Origin: CAISIP01 sp031383745
GTDB taxonomy: Bacteria; Pseudomonadota; Gammaproteobacteria; Burkholderiales; Burkholderiaceae_C
Direction: 5' to 3'
DNA length: 31,325 nt
Assembly (NCBI GenBank): GCA_031383745.1
Contig: JANMZX010000101.1
Span: 1 to 31,325, forward strand
The notes beneath the pieces were generated by a model. It was given only the letters and a program-made list of their open reading frames with translations. It did no database searches and was not told the origin of the DNA. Positions 1-8,632 of the stretch are shown piece after piece (the first letter of the stretch is position 1; each line of letters begins with the position of its first letter). The position numbers and the translations under genes were made by a program.

Positions 1-804
1 GAGGCCTACACCCATTTCACCAGTCCCATCCGGCGTTATCCGGATTTGCTGGTGCACCGGGTCATCAAGGCCATCCTGGGCAAGACGCGGTACCAGTTGC
101 CAGTCTTGCCGACGCCCGGCGAAGCACACGCCAAGTTGTCGAGGCGGCTCGAGAAAGGCCTTGCCGGCAAGGTCGGCGAGCCCGGGCAACAGCCGCGCAA
201 GCTCAGTGCCGAAGGCCAGGCCTGGGAGGCCGCCGGCCTGCACTGCAGCGCCAACGAGCGCCGCGCCGACGAGGCCAGCCGCGACGTCGAGGCCTGGCTC
301 AAGTGCAAGTACATGCGCGAGCATCTGGGCGAGGAGTACGGTGGCGTGGTGAGTGCCGCTACCAGCTTCGGCATCTTCGTGACGCTGGACGCGATGTACG
401 TCGAGGGGCTGGTGCACATCACCGAGCTCGGCGGCGAGTACTTCAAGTTCGATGAGGTGCGCCAGGAACTGCGCGGCGAACGTACCGGGATCCGCTATTC
501 CATCGGCAGCCGCGTGCGGGTGCAGGTGAGCCGGGTCGACCTCGACGGCCGGCGCATCGACTTCCGGCTGGTCCGGGAAGGCGACGACCTGCTGGCCCGC
601 GCATCCAGGGACAAGGCCCCCGGCCGCGAGGCACCTGCACGCTCTGTCGGGCGCGACGACGCGGTGCAGGAGGTCACCGGTGCGCGTGGTGCGCGCAAAC
701 GCGCGGATGCGGCCGCCCGCCCACGCAAGTCGTCGGGTGGCGCCGGCAAGGGCGTGGCCGGCAAGTCGCCGGCCAGCAAGCGCAGTTTCAAGGCGCGGCG
801 CTGA
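1..804 (+). CDS. rnr: Ribonuclease R, 3' part (5' end outside window)
   Basis: This is the C-terminal 267 residues of RNase R (VacB), a processive 3'-5' exoribonuclease that degrades structured RNA, including rRNA and mRNA decay intermediates. The frame is open from base 1 and opens with the conserved RNB-domain stretch THFTSPIRRYPDLLVHR. An S1 RNA-binding domain follows at about residues 113-195 of the fragment (GVVSAATSFGIFVTL, then GLVHITELG). The last 65 or so residues are a low-complexity Lys/Arg/Ala tail, common in proteobacterial RNase R and thought to help RNA binding. The N-terminal cold-shock domains and most of the catalytic RNB domain lie upstream of the window, so the active-site aspartates cannot be checked. 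RNase II is the alternative, but the long basic tail favours RNase R. Confidence 0.93.
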   Translation, partial: EAYTHFTSPIRRYPDLLVHRVIKAILGKTRYQLPVLPTPGEAHAKLSRRLEKGLAGKVGEPGQQPRKLSAEGQAWEAAGLHCSANERRADEASRDVEAWLKCKYMREHLGEEYGGVVSAATSFGIFVTLDAMYVEGLVHITELGGEYFKFDEVRQELRGERTGIRYSIGSRVRVQVSRVDLDGRRIDFRLVREGDDLLARASRDKAPGREAPARSVGRDDAVQEVTGARGARKRADAAARPRKSSGGAGKGVAGKSPASKRSFKARR

Positions 805-815
805 GTCCGCCGGGA

Positions 816-831
816 CGCAACGCGCGTTGCG
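816..831. repeat. 16-bp perfect palindrome between rnr and the SDR gene
   Basis: CGCAACGCGCGTTGCG equals its own reverse complement. It lies 12 bases after the rnr stop codon and 13 bases before the AAGGAG ribosome-binding site of the next gene. As RNA it could fold into a short hairpin, a CGCAAC stem with a GCGC loop. No U-run follows, so it is not a standard intrinsic terminator. It could be an operator, an mRNA 3'-end stabiliser or chance in GC-rich DNA. Confidence 0.5.
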
Positions 832-854
832 AGTCAACAGAGCAAGGAGTGGTC

Positions 855-1610
855 ATGGCATTGGATTCAAAAGTGGCGGTGGTCACCGGTGCGGGTACTG
901 GTGTAGGCAAGGCCGCAGCGCTTGCCATGCTCCGGGACGGCTACCGTGTGGTACTCGCCGGGCGCCGGGCCGAACCGCTGGCGCAGGTCATCGCGCAAAG
1001 CGGCGCTGCGGCACGCGCCCTGGCGGTGCCGACCGATGTGGCAGATGCCGATGCGGTGCGCGCCTTGTTCGACGCGGCGGTGGCGGCGTTTGGCCGCGTC
1101 GACGTGGTGTTCAACAACGCGGGTGTCGGCGCGCCGCCGATACCACTGGAGGACCTGACGCTCGCGCAATGGCGCAACGTGGTCGACATCAACCTCACGG
1201 GCATGTTCCTGTGCATCCAGCAGGCTTTTCGCGTGATGAAGTCGCAGACGCCCCGCGGCGGGCGCATCATCAACAACGGGTCTATATCGGCCCATGCGCC
1301 GAGGCCGAATTCCAGCCCCTACACCGCGACGAAACACGCCGTGACCGGGCTGACCAAGGCCGCATCGCTCGACGGTCGCAAGTACGACATCGCAGTGGGC
1401 CAGATCGATATCGGCAATGCGGCCACGGAAATGGCGCAACGGATGGCGTCGGGTGTTCCCCAGGCCAACGGCGAGATCGCGATCGAGCCGCTGATGGACG
1501 TGGACGTGGTCGGACAGTCGGTGTTGTACATGGCCAACCTGCCGCCCGGCGCCAACGTGCTGTTCCACACCGTCATGGCAACGAAGATGCCGTTCGTCGG
1601 CCGCGGCTGA
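855..1610 (+). CDS. SDR-family NAD(P)-dependent oxidoreductase
   Basis: A 251-residue classical short-chain dehydrogenase/reductase. The Rossmann cofactor motif TGAGTGVG is at residues 11-18 and NNAG at 87-90. The catalytic set is Ser143, Tyr156 and Lys160, with YTATK matching YxxxK. The length is typical of the family. The ATG at 855 is preferred over the GTG at 849 because AAGGAG at 844-849 sits 5 bases before it. The gene follows rnr by 50 bases in the same direction and ends 22 bases from the convergent nnr gene. Substrate and pathway cannot be told from sequence: the family covers alcohol, sugar, steroid and acyl substrates. After the active site the usual PG turn is replaced by GQIDIGNAATEM, but the Thr-Glu-Met of the cofactor-binding loop is kept. 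Confidence 0.9.
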   Translation: MALDSKVAVVTGAGTGVGKAAALAMLRDGYRVVLAGRRAEPLAQVIAQSGAAARALAVPTDVADADAVRALFDAAVAAFGRVDVVFNNAGVGAPPIPLEDLTLAQWRNVVDINLTGMFLCIQQAFRVMKSQTPRGGRIINNGSISAHAPRPNSSPYTATKHAVTGLTKAASLDGRKYDIAVGQIDIGNAATEMAQRMASGVPQANGEIAIEPLMDVDVVGQSVLYMANLPPGANVLFHTVMATKMPFVGRG

Positions 1611-1632
1611 GCGGCGGCGGGTTCGAACCGCC

Positions 1633-3114
1633 TCAGGCGGTGCGCGGCTGCAGCCTGGCGGCCAGTTGCGATGCCGTCAGCGGCGTTCCCGCCGGCCACT
1701 GGTCGGCCAGCGCGCCGTGCAGGTACACGGCCTCCCAGGCAGCCTCGAATGCGCTGAGCCCGGCCGCCAGTGCTGCGCCCACGGCACCGGCCAGCACGTC
1801 ACCGGTGCCGGCGCTGGCCAGGCGCCCATTGCCGGTGGGGTTGATGCGGGCCAGCTGGTGCGGCGCGGCGAGCACGGTGCCCGATCCCTTGAGCGCAACG
1901 GTGCATTGGAAGCGATCTGCCAACTTCCGTGCAGCAGCCAGCCTGTCCTGCTGCACCTCGGTTCCGCTGCCACCCAGCAGCCGCGCCGCCTCCAGCGGGT
2001 GTGGTGTGAGCACGGTCTGCCACCCGCGCGCCGCGCGCGAGCGCAGTTGCACCTGCAGTTGCGTGTCCTGCGCAATGGCGTTGAGCGCATCCGCATCCAG
2101 CACCAGCCGCGGGGCGCTGGACAACACCCGGGGCAGATGGATGCGCACTGCGTCGCCCCCGCCACATCCGCAGACCACCGTCGTGTGCCCCATGGCCACG
2201 GCATCCACCGGGCGCAGCATCAGTTCGGGCTGGGTGAGGGTGGCGCCGGTCAGGCTTGGATCCAGCGCCGCCAGGTAGACCCGTCCGGCGCCGAAGTGCA
2301 GCGCGGCGCTGGCCGCCAGCAGCGCCGCGCCGGCCATGCCGGGCGCACCTCCCACGATCGCCACGTCGCCAAAACTCCCCTTGTGCGAGGCATGCGGGCG
2401 CCAGCGCGCCGGCGGTGGCCCGCCGGTGGTCGCGCAGGGGCCGGCGAGTGCAGCGAACTCCGCGCTGCTGGTATCGACCTGCAGGTCGTCCAGCCAGACC
2501 CGTCCCGCGGCGTCGCGCCCCATGGCCGTGAACAGCCCGGGCTTGGGCGTGAGCAGCGACAGCGTGGTCTGCGCCCGCACATGGGCGCCTGCGCAGTGGC
2601 CGGTATCGGCGTCGAGGCCGGTGGGCAGGTCGATCGCGAGGATCGGCGCCGGCGCGTGGTTCATGTGGTCCACCCACGCGGCCATCCGCCCCTCGGGTGG
2701 GCGGCTGGCACCGATGCCCAGCAGCGCGTCCAGGCACAGGTCGAACTGCTCCGGCGGCGCGTCAGCAAACGCCACCCCGGCATCGGTTGCGCGCCGCCAC
2801 GCCGCCGCGGTGTCAGGGCTGGCGCTGGCCTCGGTGCCGAGCCATGTCACGGTCGTTGGTTTGCCCCAGCGCCTCAAATGCGCTGCGGCCTCCAGGCCGT
2901 CGCCGCCGTTGTTGCCCGGACCGGCCGCGATCCAGATGTGCCGGGCATGCGGCGCCAGCGCGAGTGCGAGCCGGGCGGCCGCCAGGCCCGCGCGCTGCAT
3001 CAGCGTGTGCGGTGGCACCTGCTGCAACGCCAGGTGCTCGATGCGCCTGGTCGCGGCCACGTCGAAGAGTGGCCACGCCGCGGTGGCGTCGAAGGGGAGC
3101 GGAGAGGCAGGCAT
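1633..3114 (-). CDS. nnr: Bifunctional NAD(P)H-hydrate epimerase / ADP-dependent NAD(P)H-hydrate dehydratase
   Basis: A 493-residue fusion that repairs damaged NADH and NADPH hydrates in the cytosol. The N-terminal YjeF_N domain (about residues 15-225) interconverts the R and S epimers and shows GNNGGDG at 67-73 and a DLPTGLDADTG segment. The C-terminal ribokinase-like domain (about 240-490) dehydrates S-NAD(P)HX using ADP. It has HKGSFGDVAIVGG near its start and GTGDVLAG at 436-443, the latter carrying the expected catalytic Asp. Both halves look complete and the length matches E. coli YjeF/Nnr. It is the last gene of a - strand run, with a 15-base gap after the MBL gene. No clear Shine-Dalgarno sequence precedes the ATG, so translation may depend on the upstream genes. 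Confidence 0.95.
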   Translation of the reverse strand: MPASPLPFDATAAWPLFDVAATRRIEHLALQQVPPHTLMQRAGLAAARLALALAPHARHIWIAAGPGNNGGDGLEAAAHLRRWGKPTTVTWLGTEASASPDTAAAWRRATDAGVAFADAPPEQFDLCLDALLGIGASRPPEGRMAAWVDHMNHAPAPILAIDLPTGLDADTGHCAGAHVRAQTTLSLLTPKPGLFTAMGRDAAGRVWLDDLQVDTSSAEFAALAGPCATTGGPPPARWRPHASHKGSFGDVAIVGGAPGMAGAALLAASAALHFGAGRVYLAALDPSLTGATLTQPELMLRPVDAVAMGHTTVVCGCGGGDAVRIHLPRVLSSAPRLVLDADALNAIAQDTQLQVQLRSRAARGWQTVLTPHPLEAARLLGGSGTEVQQDRLAAARKLADRFQCTVALKGSGTVLAAPHQLARINPTGNGRLASAGTGDVLAGAVGAALAAGLSAFEAAWEAVYLHGALADQWPAGTPLTASQLAARLQPRTA

Positions 3115-3129
3115 GTCGGAGCCGGGGGG

Positions 3130-4020
<891 letters not shown>

Positions 4021-4030
4021 GCTGCTGCCG

Positions 4031-4873
4031 TCACATGGTTGCGAACTGCCGCGATTCGGTCAGCAGGGGCTGCAGGTCCCCCAGCGAATCGATCACTGCA
4101 TCGAGCGGGCCCCCCAGCCGCAGCGCGACCTGCGGAGGGAGTTCGGAGACAAACGGGTTGCCGGCGAAACCGAACCGAAGCTTCTTGCTGATCTGGTTGG
4201 CGGCGAATACACAGGCCACCAGACCGGTGTCTTTCACGTCGTCGCCAAACTGGTGCCTGATCGTCTCGACCAGCGCGGGGGGAAAGTGCCACTTCTCGGC
4301 CAGCATGGCGCCTGCGGCGGCGTGGTCCGCGCCCAGTTGCGCGCGCAGCGCCAGATGCAGGGAACTGCCGTCGCGGTGGCAGCTCTGCAGCGCCTGGCGC
4401 AATGGTGCGGGCATCGAGCGCGCCATGACCACCTTGCCGAAGTCGTGCAGCAGCCCGGCGACAAAGCAGTCTGTCGGGTCGGCTTCAGGAACCCGCTCGG
4501 CCAACTGCCGCGCGAGCGCCGCGGTGGCGACCGAGTGGACCAGGTAATCCTGCCAGTCGAAGCCGGTCGCGTCGTCGCTCGGCAACATGCCGATGGCGGC
4601 CATGCCCAGGGCCAGGTTCTTGGTCGCATTGAAGCCGAGCAGCACCACGGCCGGGCCGATGGCGTTGATCTGCCTGGGCAGCCGGAAATAGGCCGAGTTC
4701 ACCACCCGGAGCAGCTTCGCGGTCAGGACCGGATCGTGGTCGATCACCGCCACCAGTTCCTTGGGCGTCGCGGCCGGGTTGCGGGCCAGTTCCAGGACCC
4801 GCTGGACGCTCTTCGGGAACGCCGGCATGCGGTCGACTGCCGCTGCCAGGTCGTGTGCGATGGTTGGATGCAT
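4031..4873 (-). CDS. HDOD-domain signalling protein
   Basis: A 280-residue protein consisting mainly of one HDOD domain (about residues 10-215), with no recognisable extra output domain. The start MHPTIAHDLAAAVDRMPAFP and the helix VIDHDPVLTAKLLRVVNSAYF (44-64) are typical. Unlike many HDOD proteins it keeps an HD pair in GLLHDFGK (His143-Asp144) and a later DHAAAGAMLAEKW segment, so residual phosphohydrolase or metal binding cannot be excluded. HDOD proteins usually act as scaffolds in signalling or stress pathways, for example c-di-GMP-linked. No Shine-Dalgarno sequence is obvious before the ATG. It is followed at 10 bases by the MBL hydrolase, an interesting pairing with a possible phosphodiesterase. 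Confidence 0.9.
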   Translation of the reverse strand: MHPTIAHDLAAAVDRMPAFPKSVQRVLELARNPAATPKELVAVIDHDPVLTAKLLRVVNSAYFRLPRQINAIGPAVVLLGFNATKNLALGMAAIGMLPSDDATGFDWQDYLVHSVATAALARQLAERVPEADPTDCFVAGLLHDFGKVVMARSMPAPLRQALQSCHRDGSSLHLALRAQLGADHAAAGAMLAEKWHFPPALVETIRHQFGDDVKDTGLVACVFAANQISKKLRFGFAGNPFVSELPPQVALRLGGPLDAVIDSLGDLQPLLTESRQFATM

Positions 4874-4946
4874 GGTGTTGGGCGGAAGGTGCTCTCGGCG
4901 CCTATTGTGTCAGTGAAACCGTGCGCGGCGGCGTGCCATGCGGCTC

Positions 4947-6200
4947 TCAGCGCACCAGTCGCCCGATGCCGAAACCGCGCATGTCGAGTTCCGGCGCATG
5001 GCCCAGCAAGGTGTCCGCCAGGGCCCGCGCGGATCCGCATGCCAGGGCCCAGCCGCTCGACCCGTGGCCGAGGTTGAGCCATAGGCCGGGGATTCCGCCG
5101 GCGCCCACGATGGGTGGTCCGTCGGGCAACATCGGGCGGGCGCCCTTCCATTCCTGGATCGCATGGGATCGGCTGGCGGCGCCGGGAAACCAGTCGTGCA
5201 GGACCTTGTACAGCGTCTGAAGAGAACCCGGCCGCTTGTGCGCCAGGCTGCCGCCCAGTTCTGCACTGCCGGCCACCCGCACCCGCTGTCCCAGGCGCGA
5301 GATGGCGACCTTGTAGTGCTCGTCCATCAGGGCGCTGCGTGGCGCATTCAGCGGCTCGCGGATCGCTGCGCTCAGGGAGTAGCCGTACACCGCGGCCAGC
5401 GGCACGTGCAATCCCATGGGGCGCAGCAGCGATGCCGACGACACGCCGGCACACAGGACGATGTGATCGAAGCGTTCGGCTGCGGCCACACCGTTCACCG
5501 CCACGCCTGGTCCCGCAGACATGTCGATGCGGTCGACGCGTGTGTTGAATCGAAACTGGACGCCCAGCCGCTGCGCCTCGTTCTTGAGCAGCAGCGCAAA
5601 CTGGCGGCAGTTGCCGACCTCATCCTGCGGCAACTGGATCGCCCCGGTGAAGCTGGTTTCCGGGTTCAGGCCCGGCTCGAGCTGACGCACCTGGTCCGGC
5701 TCGATCAATGCAAACCGGACTCCGGCGTCGCGCAGCACCTGCAGGCCGGGTTCGACGAGGGCGCGGTCGCGCGGGGTGCGCAGCAGCACGAGGTAGCCCT
5801 CGCTGCGGTCGTAGTCGAGGTGCAGGTGGTCGGTGATGGCATGCAGCCGCTGGCGGCTATAGAACGCCAGGGCCTGCAGCCGCGCGCGGTTCACGCTGTA
5901 GACCTCGGGGCGGCAGGCCCGGTACCAGCGCCACATCCAGGCCAGTTCCGACATCCGCAGCGGCAGGCCGACGCGCACGCTGGCGTGGCGGCGCAGCATC
6001 TGCGACAGCACCTTGCGCGGCATGCCGGGTGATGCCCAGGGCGTCACATAGCCGGGCGCGATGATGCCTGCGTTGGCGAAGCTGGCCTCCTCGGCAGCCG
6101 CGCCGCAGCGCTCGAATACCGTGACCTCATGGCCATCGCGGCCCAGCTCGAACGCGGTGGTCACACCAATGATGCCCGCACCGATGACAGCAATTTTCAT
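4947..6200 (-). CDS. dadA: D-amino-acid dehydrogenase-like FAD oxidoreductase
   Basis: A 417-residue FAD-dependent DAO-family enzyme. It begins MKIAVIGAGIIGVTTAFELG, with GxGxxG at residues 7-12 and Glu30 at the end of the second beta strand to bind the FAD ribose. The segment FANAGIIAPGYVTPWASPGMP is characteristic of DadA small-subunit proteins, which oxidise D-amino acids (D-Ala in E. coli) to keto acids and pass electrons to the respiratory chain at the inner membrane. The C-terminus keeps LNLGHGSSGWALACGSA, the second FAD-binding motif. Length agrees with DadA (about 415-435). AAGGGA precedes the ATG closely. The upstream amidase on the same strand could supply amino acids, but that link is inference. 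Other DAO-family substrates are possible. Confidence 0.85.
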   Translation of the reverse strand: MKIAVIGAGIIGVTTAFELGRDGHEVTVFERCGAAAEEASFANAGIIAPGYVTPWASPGMPRKVLSQMLRRHASVRVGLPLRMSELAWMWRWYRACRPEVYSVNRARLQALAFYSRQRLHAITDHLHLDYDRSEGYLVLLRTPRDRALVEPGLQVLRDAGVRFALIEPDQVRQLEPGLNPETSFTGAIQLPQDEVGNCRQFALLLKNEAQRLGVQFRFNTRVDRIDMSAGPGVAVNGVAAAERFDHIVLCAGVSSASLLRPMGLHVPLAAVYGYSLSAAIREPLNAPRSALMDEHYKVAISRLGQRVRVAGSAELGGSLAHKRPGSLQTLYKVLHDWFPGAASRSHAIQEWKGARPMLPDGPPIVGAGGIPGLWLNLGHGSSGWALACGSARALADTLLGHAPELDMRGFGIGRLVR

Positions 6201-6208
6201 GAATCCCT

Positions 6209-6220
6209 TGTGTGTGTGTG
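6209..6220. repeat. (TG)6 dinucleotide tract upstream of dadA
   Basis: Six perfect TG units (CA on the coding strand) lie in the 57-base gap between the amidase stop and the dadA start, directly upstream of the dadA AAGGGA ribosome-binding site. Short dinucleotide tracts can slip in length; six units is at the low end for that. Confidence 0.6.
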
Positions 6221-6257
6221 GTGGGCCTGGAAGGCCGCTGCGTCGGAGACGCCGGCT

Positions 6258-7601
6258 TCAGGCCGCCTGCAACAGCATCTCGATCTGCCGCGCCACGTTC
6301 AGCACACCGTCATCACGCATCGCTCCGTGCCAGACCATCAGGCCCACGGGCAGTTCGTCCGGTGCCTGGCAAGGGATGGAGATCGCGCAGCCGTCGAGCA
6401 TGTTGACCATGCTGGTGTTGCGCAACAACAAGCCGTTCACATGGAAGAAAGCCTCATCCCGCTCGGCGCCAGGAGCCAGTGCCGCGATGGCTGGCGCGAC
6501 CAGCGGAACGGTGGGCGACAGCACGGCATCGAATCCCGCCAGGCGCGCCTCCATGCGTCCGATCCAGGCGGCGCGCGCGTGCAACAGGTCGACGTAATCC
6601 GCTGCGCCCATGCCCGAGCCGCGCGTGATGCGAAAGGCCACCCGTGGGTCGTAGTCCGCCACATGCTTGGCCAGCAGCTGGCGGTGCCAGGCGAAACTCT
6701 CGGCGGCTGAAAAGCCGCCGCTGGCGTTGATTGCCGCCAGCTCGCCGAGTTCGGGCAGGTCGATCTCTGTGATCGACGCGCCCCGTTGCCGCAGCAATGC
6801 GAGGCTGCGCTGGTAGGCACGCGCGACGGTCGCGTCCAGGTCGTCCTGCATCAGGTTGCGCACCACCGCCAGGCGGTAGGCACCCAGGGGTGCGTGGCTG
6901 CGAATGACCGGGCGGGCGGCCAGGATTTCGTGCGCCAGCATGGCGTCGGCGACCGAGCGGGTCAGCGCGCAGGCGGTATCGAGCGTGGTGGACAGCGGCA
7001 CGGCGCCCTGGGTAGGAACCAGCCGGGCGGTGCTCTTGAAGCCGACGATGCCGTTCAGGGCGGCCGGAATGCGGATCGAGCCGCCGGTGTCGGAACCCAG
7101 TCCGATGAACGCCGCGCCCGTCGCCACCGACACCGCTGCGCCGGAGGACGAGCCCCCCGGGATCAGGGCTTCGCCGCGGCTGGTCGCATTCACCGGTGTT
7201 CCGAAATGCGGATTGATCCCGACGCCTGAAAACGCGAACTCGACCATGTTGGTGCGGCCGATGATGGCCGCGCCCGCGGTCCTGAGGCGCGCAACCGCCG
7301 GGCAGTCCTGCAGCGCCGGCGGTGCACCCGCCAACACCCGGGAGCCGGCCGTGGTCACCAAGCCCCGCATGTCGAACAGGTCCTTGACCGAGACTGCCAG
7401 CCCGCGCAGTGCCCGGCTCTGGTTGCGCGGGTCGGCGGCTGCCAGCCGCGCCTCCCCGAACATGGGCTGGAGGTACACCTTGCGGCAGCGTTCGGAGCCG
7501 GACACCGCGAGGCAGGCATCGATCTCCGCCTCGGCGCTGGTCTGCCCGTCGCGCATGCGCGCCAAGGTGCCGGTGAGGTCGGTTGCGGGGGTGGAAGGCA
7601 T
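6258..7601 (-). CDS. Amidase-signature family hydrolase
   Basis: A 447-residue amidase-signature enzyme that hydrolyses a carboxamide or amide bond. The Ser-cisSer-Lys triad is visible: Lys73 in SVKD, Ser151 in GGSSSG (149-154) and nucleophile Ser175 in GSDTGGSIR. The start at 7601 (MPSTPATDLTG) is chosen over an in-frame upstream start at 7712, because the extra 37 residues are unlike family N-termini and run into the rpsB leader. The family includes GatA, aryl-acylamidases and indoleacetamide or allophanate hydrolases. The sequence does not settle the substrate, and without adjacent gatB or gatC it is not the tRNA amidotransferase subunit. It is 57 bases upstream of dadA in the same direction, and divergent from rpsB. 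Confidence 0.88.
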   Translation of the reverse strand: MPSTPATDLTGTLARMRDGQTSAEAEIDACLAVSGSERCRKVYLQPMFGEARLAAADPRNQSRALRGLAVSVKDLFDMRGLVTTAGSRVLAGAPPALQDCPAVARLRTAGAAIIGRTNMVEFAFSGVGINPHFGTPVNATSRGEALIPGGSSSGAAVSVATGAAFIGLGSDTGGSIRIPAALNGIVGFKSTARLVPTQGAVPLSTTLDTACALTRSVADAMLAHEILAARPVIRSHAPLGAYRLAVVRNLMQDDLDATVARAYQRSLALLRQRGASITEIDLPELGELAAINASGGFSAAESFAWHRQLLAKHVADYDPRVAFRITRGSGMGAADYVDLLHARAAWIGRMEARLAGFDAVLSPTVPLVAPAIAALAPGAERDEAFFHVNGLLLRNTSMVNMLDGCAISIPCQAPDELPVGLMVWHGAMRDDGVLNVARQIEMLLQAA

Positions 7602-7791
7602 CGAATTCGGGGTGTCCTGTGTTATATTCGTTGGGTTTTGCTGGCAGGCCACTTCGGCTTTTCGGCAGACCAATCGCAAACCGGGCCCATCAAGGTGTCT
7701 GCGCTGCTGCAACGAAGCCGATATTCGCAGGTTTTGTTGTCAGGGCGACGGATAGTGGCCCGGATTTTAGACCCAACCTTTGGAGCTCAAT
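7602..7791. promoter_or_regulatory. Divergent intergenic region, amidase / rpsB leader
   Basis: This 190-base gap must hold the promoter of the rpsB run on + and one for the amidase on -. An AT-rich patch at 7621-7628 (GTTATATT) is the only good -10-like element: TATATT on + at 7623-7628, and TATAAC on -, about 20 bases from the amidase start. I see no good TTGACA partner for either strand. If the + element is used, rpsB has a leader of about 155 bases, where ribosomal-protein autoregulation would be expected. The rpsB ribosome-binding site is TGGAG at 7781-7785. Confidence 0.35.
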
Positions 7792-8544
7792 ATGTCTGTA
7801 ACCATGCGCGAAATGCTGGAAGCTGGCGTCCATTTCGGACACCAGACCCGATTCTGGAACCCCAAGATGGCACCGTTCATCTTCGGCCATCGCAACAAGA
7901 TCCACATCATCAACCTGGAAAAGTCGCTGCCGATGTTCCAGGACGCGGCCAAGTTCGTGCGCCAACTGACCGCACGCCGCGGCACGGTGCTGATGGTCGG
8001 CACCAAACGCCAGGCCCGCGACACCGTCGCCGCCGAAGCGCAGCGCGCCGGTGTTCCCTACGTCGACCAGCGCTGGCTGGGCGGCATGCTGACGAACTTC
8101 AAGACGGTCAAGATCTCGATCAAGCGCCTGAAGGAAATGAAGCTGCAGCAAGAGGGCGGCCTCGACAGCATGAGCAAGAAGGAGCAGTTGATGTTCGCAC
8201 GCGAACTCGAAAAGCTCGAGAAGGACATCGGCGGCATCCAGGACATGGCCGCCCTGCCGGACGCGATCTTCGTGATCGACGTCGGGTACCACAAGATTGC
8301 CGTGTCCGAAGCCAAGAAGCTCGGCATTCCCCTGATCGGTGTGGTGGACACCAACCATTCGCCCGAAGGCATCGACTACGTGATTCCGGGCAACGACGAC
8401 TCCGCCAAGGCGGTGACCTTGTACGCACGCGGCATCGCCGATGCGGTGCTCGAAGGCCGCGCCAATGCGGTGGACGATGTGGTCAAGGCCGTGTCGGCCG
8501 AAACCTCGGATGAATTTGTTGAAGTGGACGAGGCATCGGCCTGA
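7792..8544 (+). CDS. rpsB: 30S ribosomal protein S2
   Basis: A 250-residue S2 protein, a late-assembling protein of the small ribosomal subunit needed for S1 binding. It begins MSVTMREMLEAGVHFGHQTR and carries the conserved NPKMAPFIFGHRNKIHIINL and RWLGGMLTNFKT segments and the PDAIFVIDVGYHKIAVSEA region. Length fits the family. The ATG at 7792 has GGAG 6 bases upstream; a TTG 12 bases earlier is rejected. It heads the 16-gene run and is followed by an intrinsic terminator-like hairpin before tsf, as expected where S2 is needed in different amounts from EF-Ts. The product is expected to repress its own operon through the leader, as known in E. coli. Confidence 0.98.
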   Translation: MSVTMREMLEAGVHFGHQTRFWNPKMAPFIFGHRNKIHIINLEKSLPMFQDAAKFVRQLTARRGTVLMVGTKRQARDTVAAEAQRAGVPYVDQRWLGGMLTNFKTVKISIKRLKEMKLQQEGGLDSMSKKEQLMFARELEKLEKDIGGIQDMAALPDAIFVIDVGYHKIAVSEAKKLGIPLIGVVDTNHSPEGIDYVIPGNDDSAKAVTLYARGIADAVLEGRANAVDDVVKAVSAETSDEFVEVDEASA

Positions 8545-8562
8545 TACTTCCGGCTTTGGAAG

Positions 8563-8589
8563 AAAGGGGCATTGATGCCCCTTTTTTTT
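8563..8589 (+). terminator. Intrinsic terminator / attenuator between rpsB and tsf
   Basis: A perfect 9-bp stem, AAAGGGGCA paired with TGCCCCTTT around a TTGA loop, overlaps and is followed by a run of eight T (8582-8589). It lies 18 bases after the rpsB stop and 43 bases before the tsf start. The position suggests partial termination that raises S2 over downstream products, or a stop for readthrough from rpsB. Confidence 0.85.
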
Positions 8590-8632
8590 AGCCTCCCCTG
8601 GAATTTTGTCGAATCAAGTACGGAGAGAAACA

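Noticed and set aside
1628..1640. CCGCC-TCA-GGCGG hairpin around the nnr stop codon as a terminator
   Set aside because: Short stem with no U-run on either strand; likely chance in GC-rich DNA.
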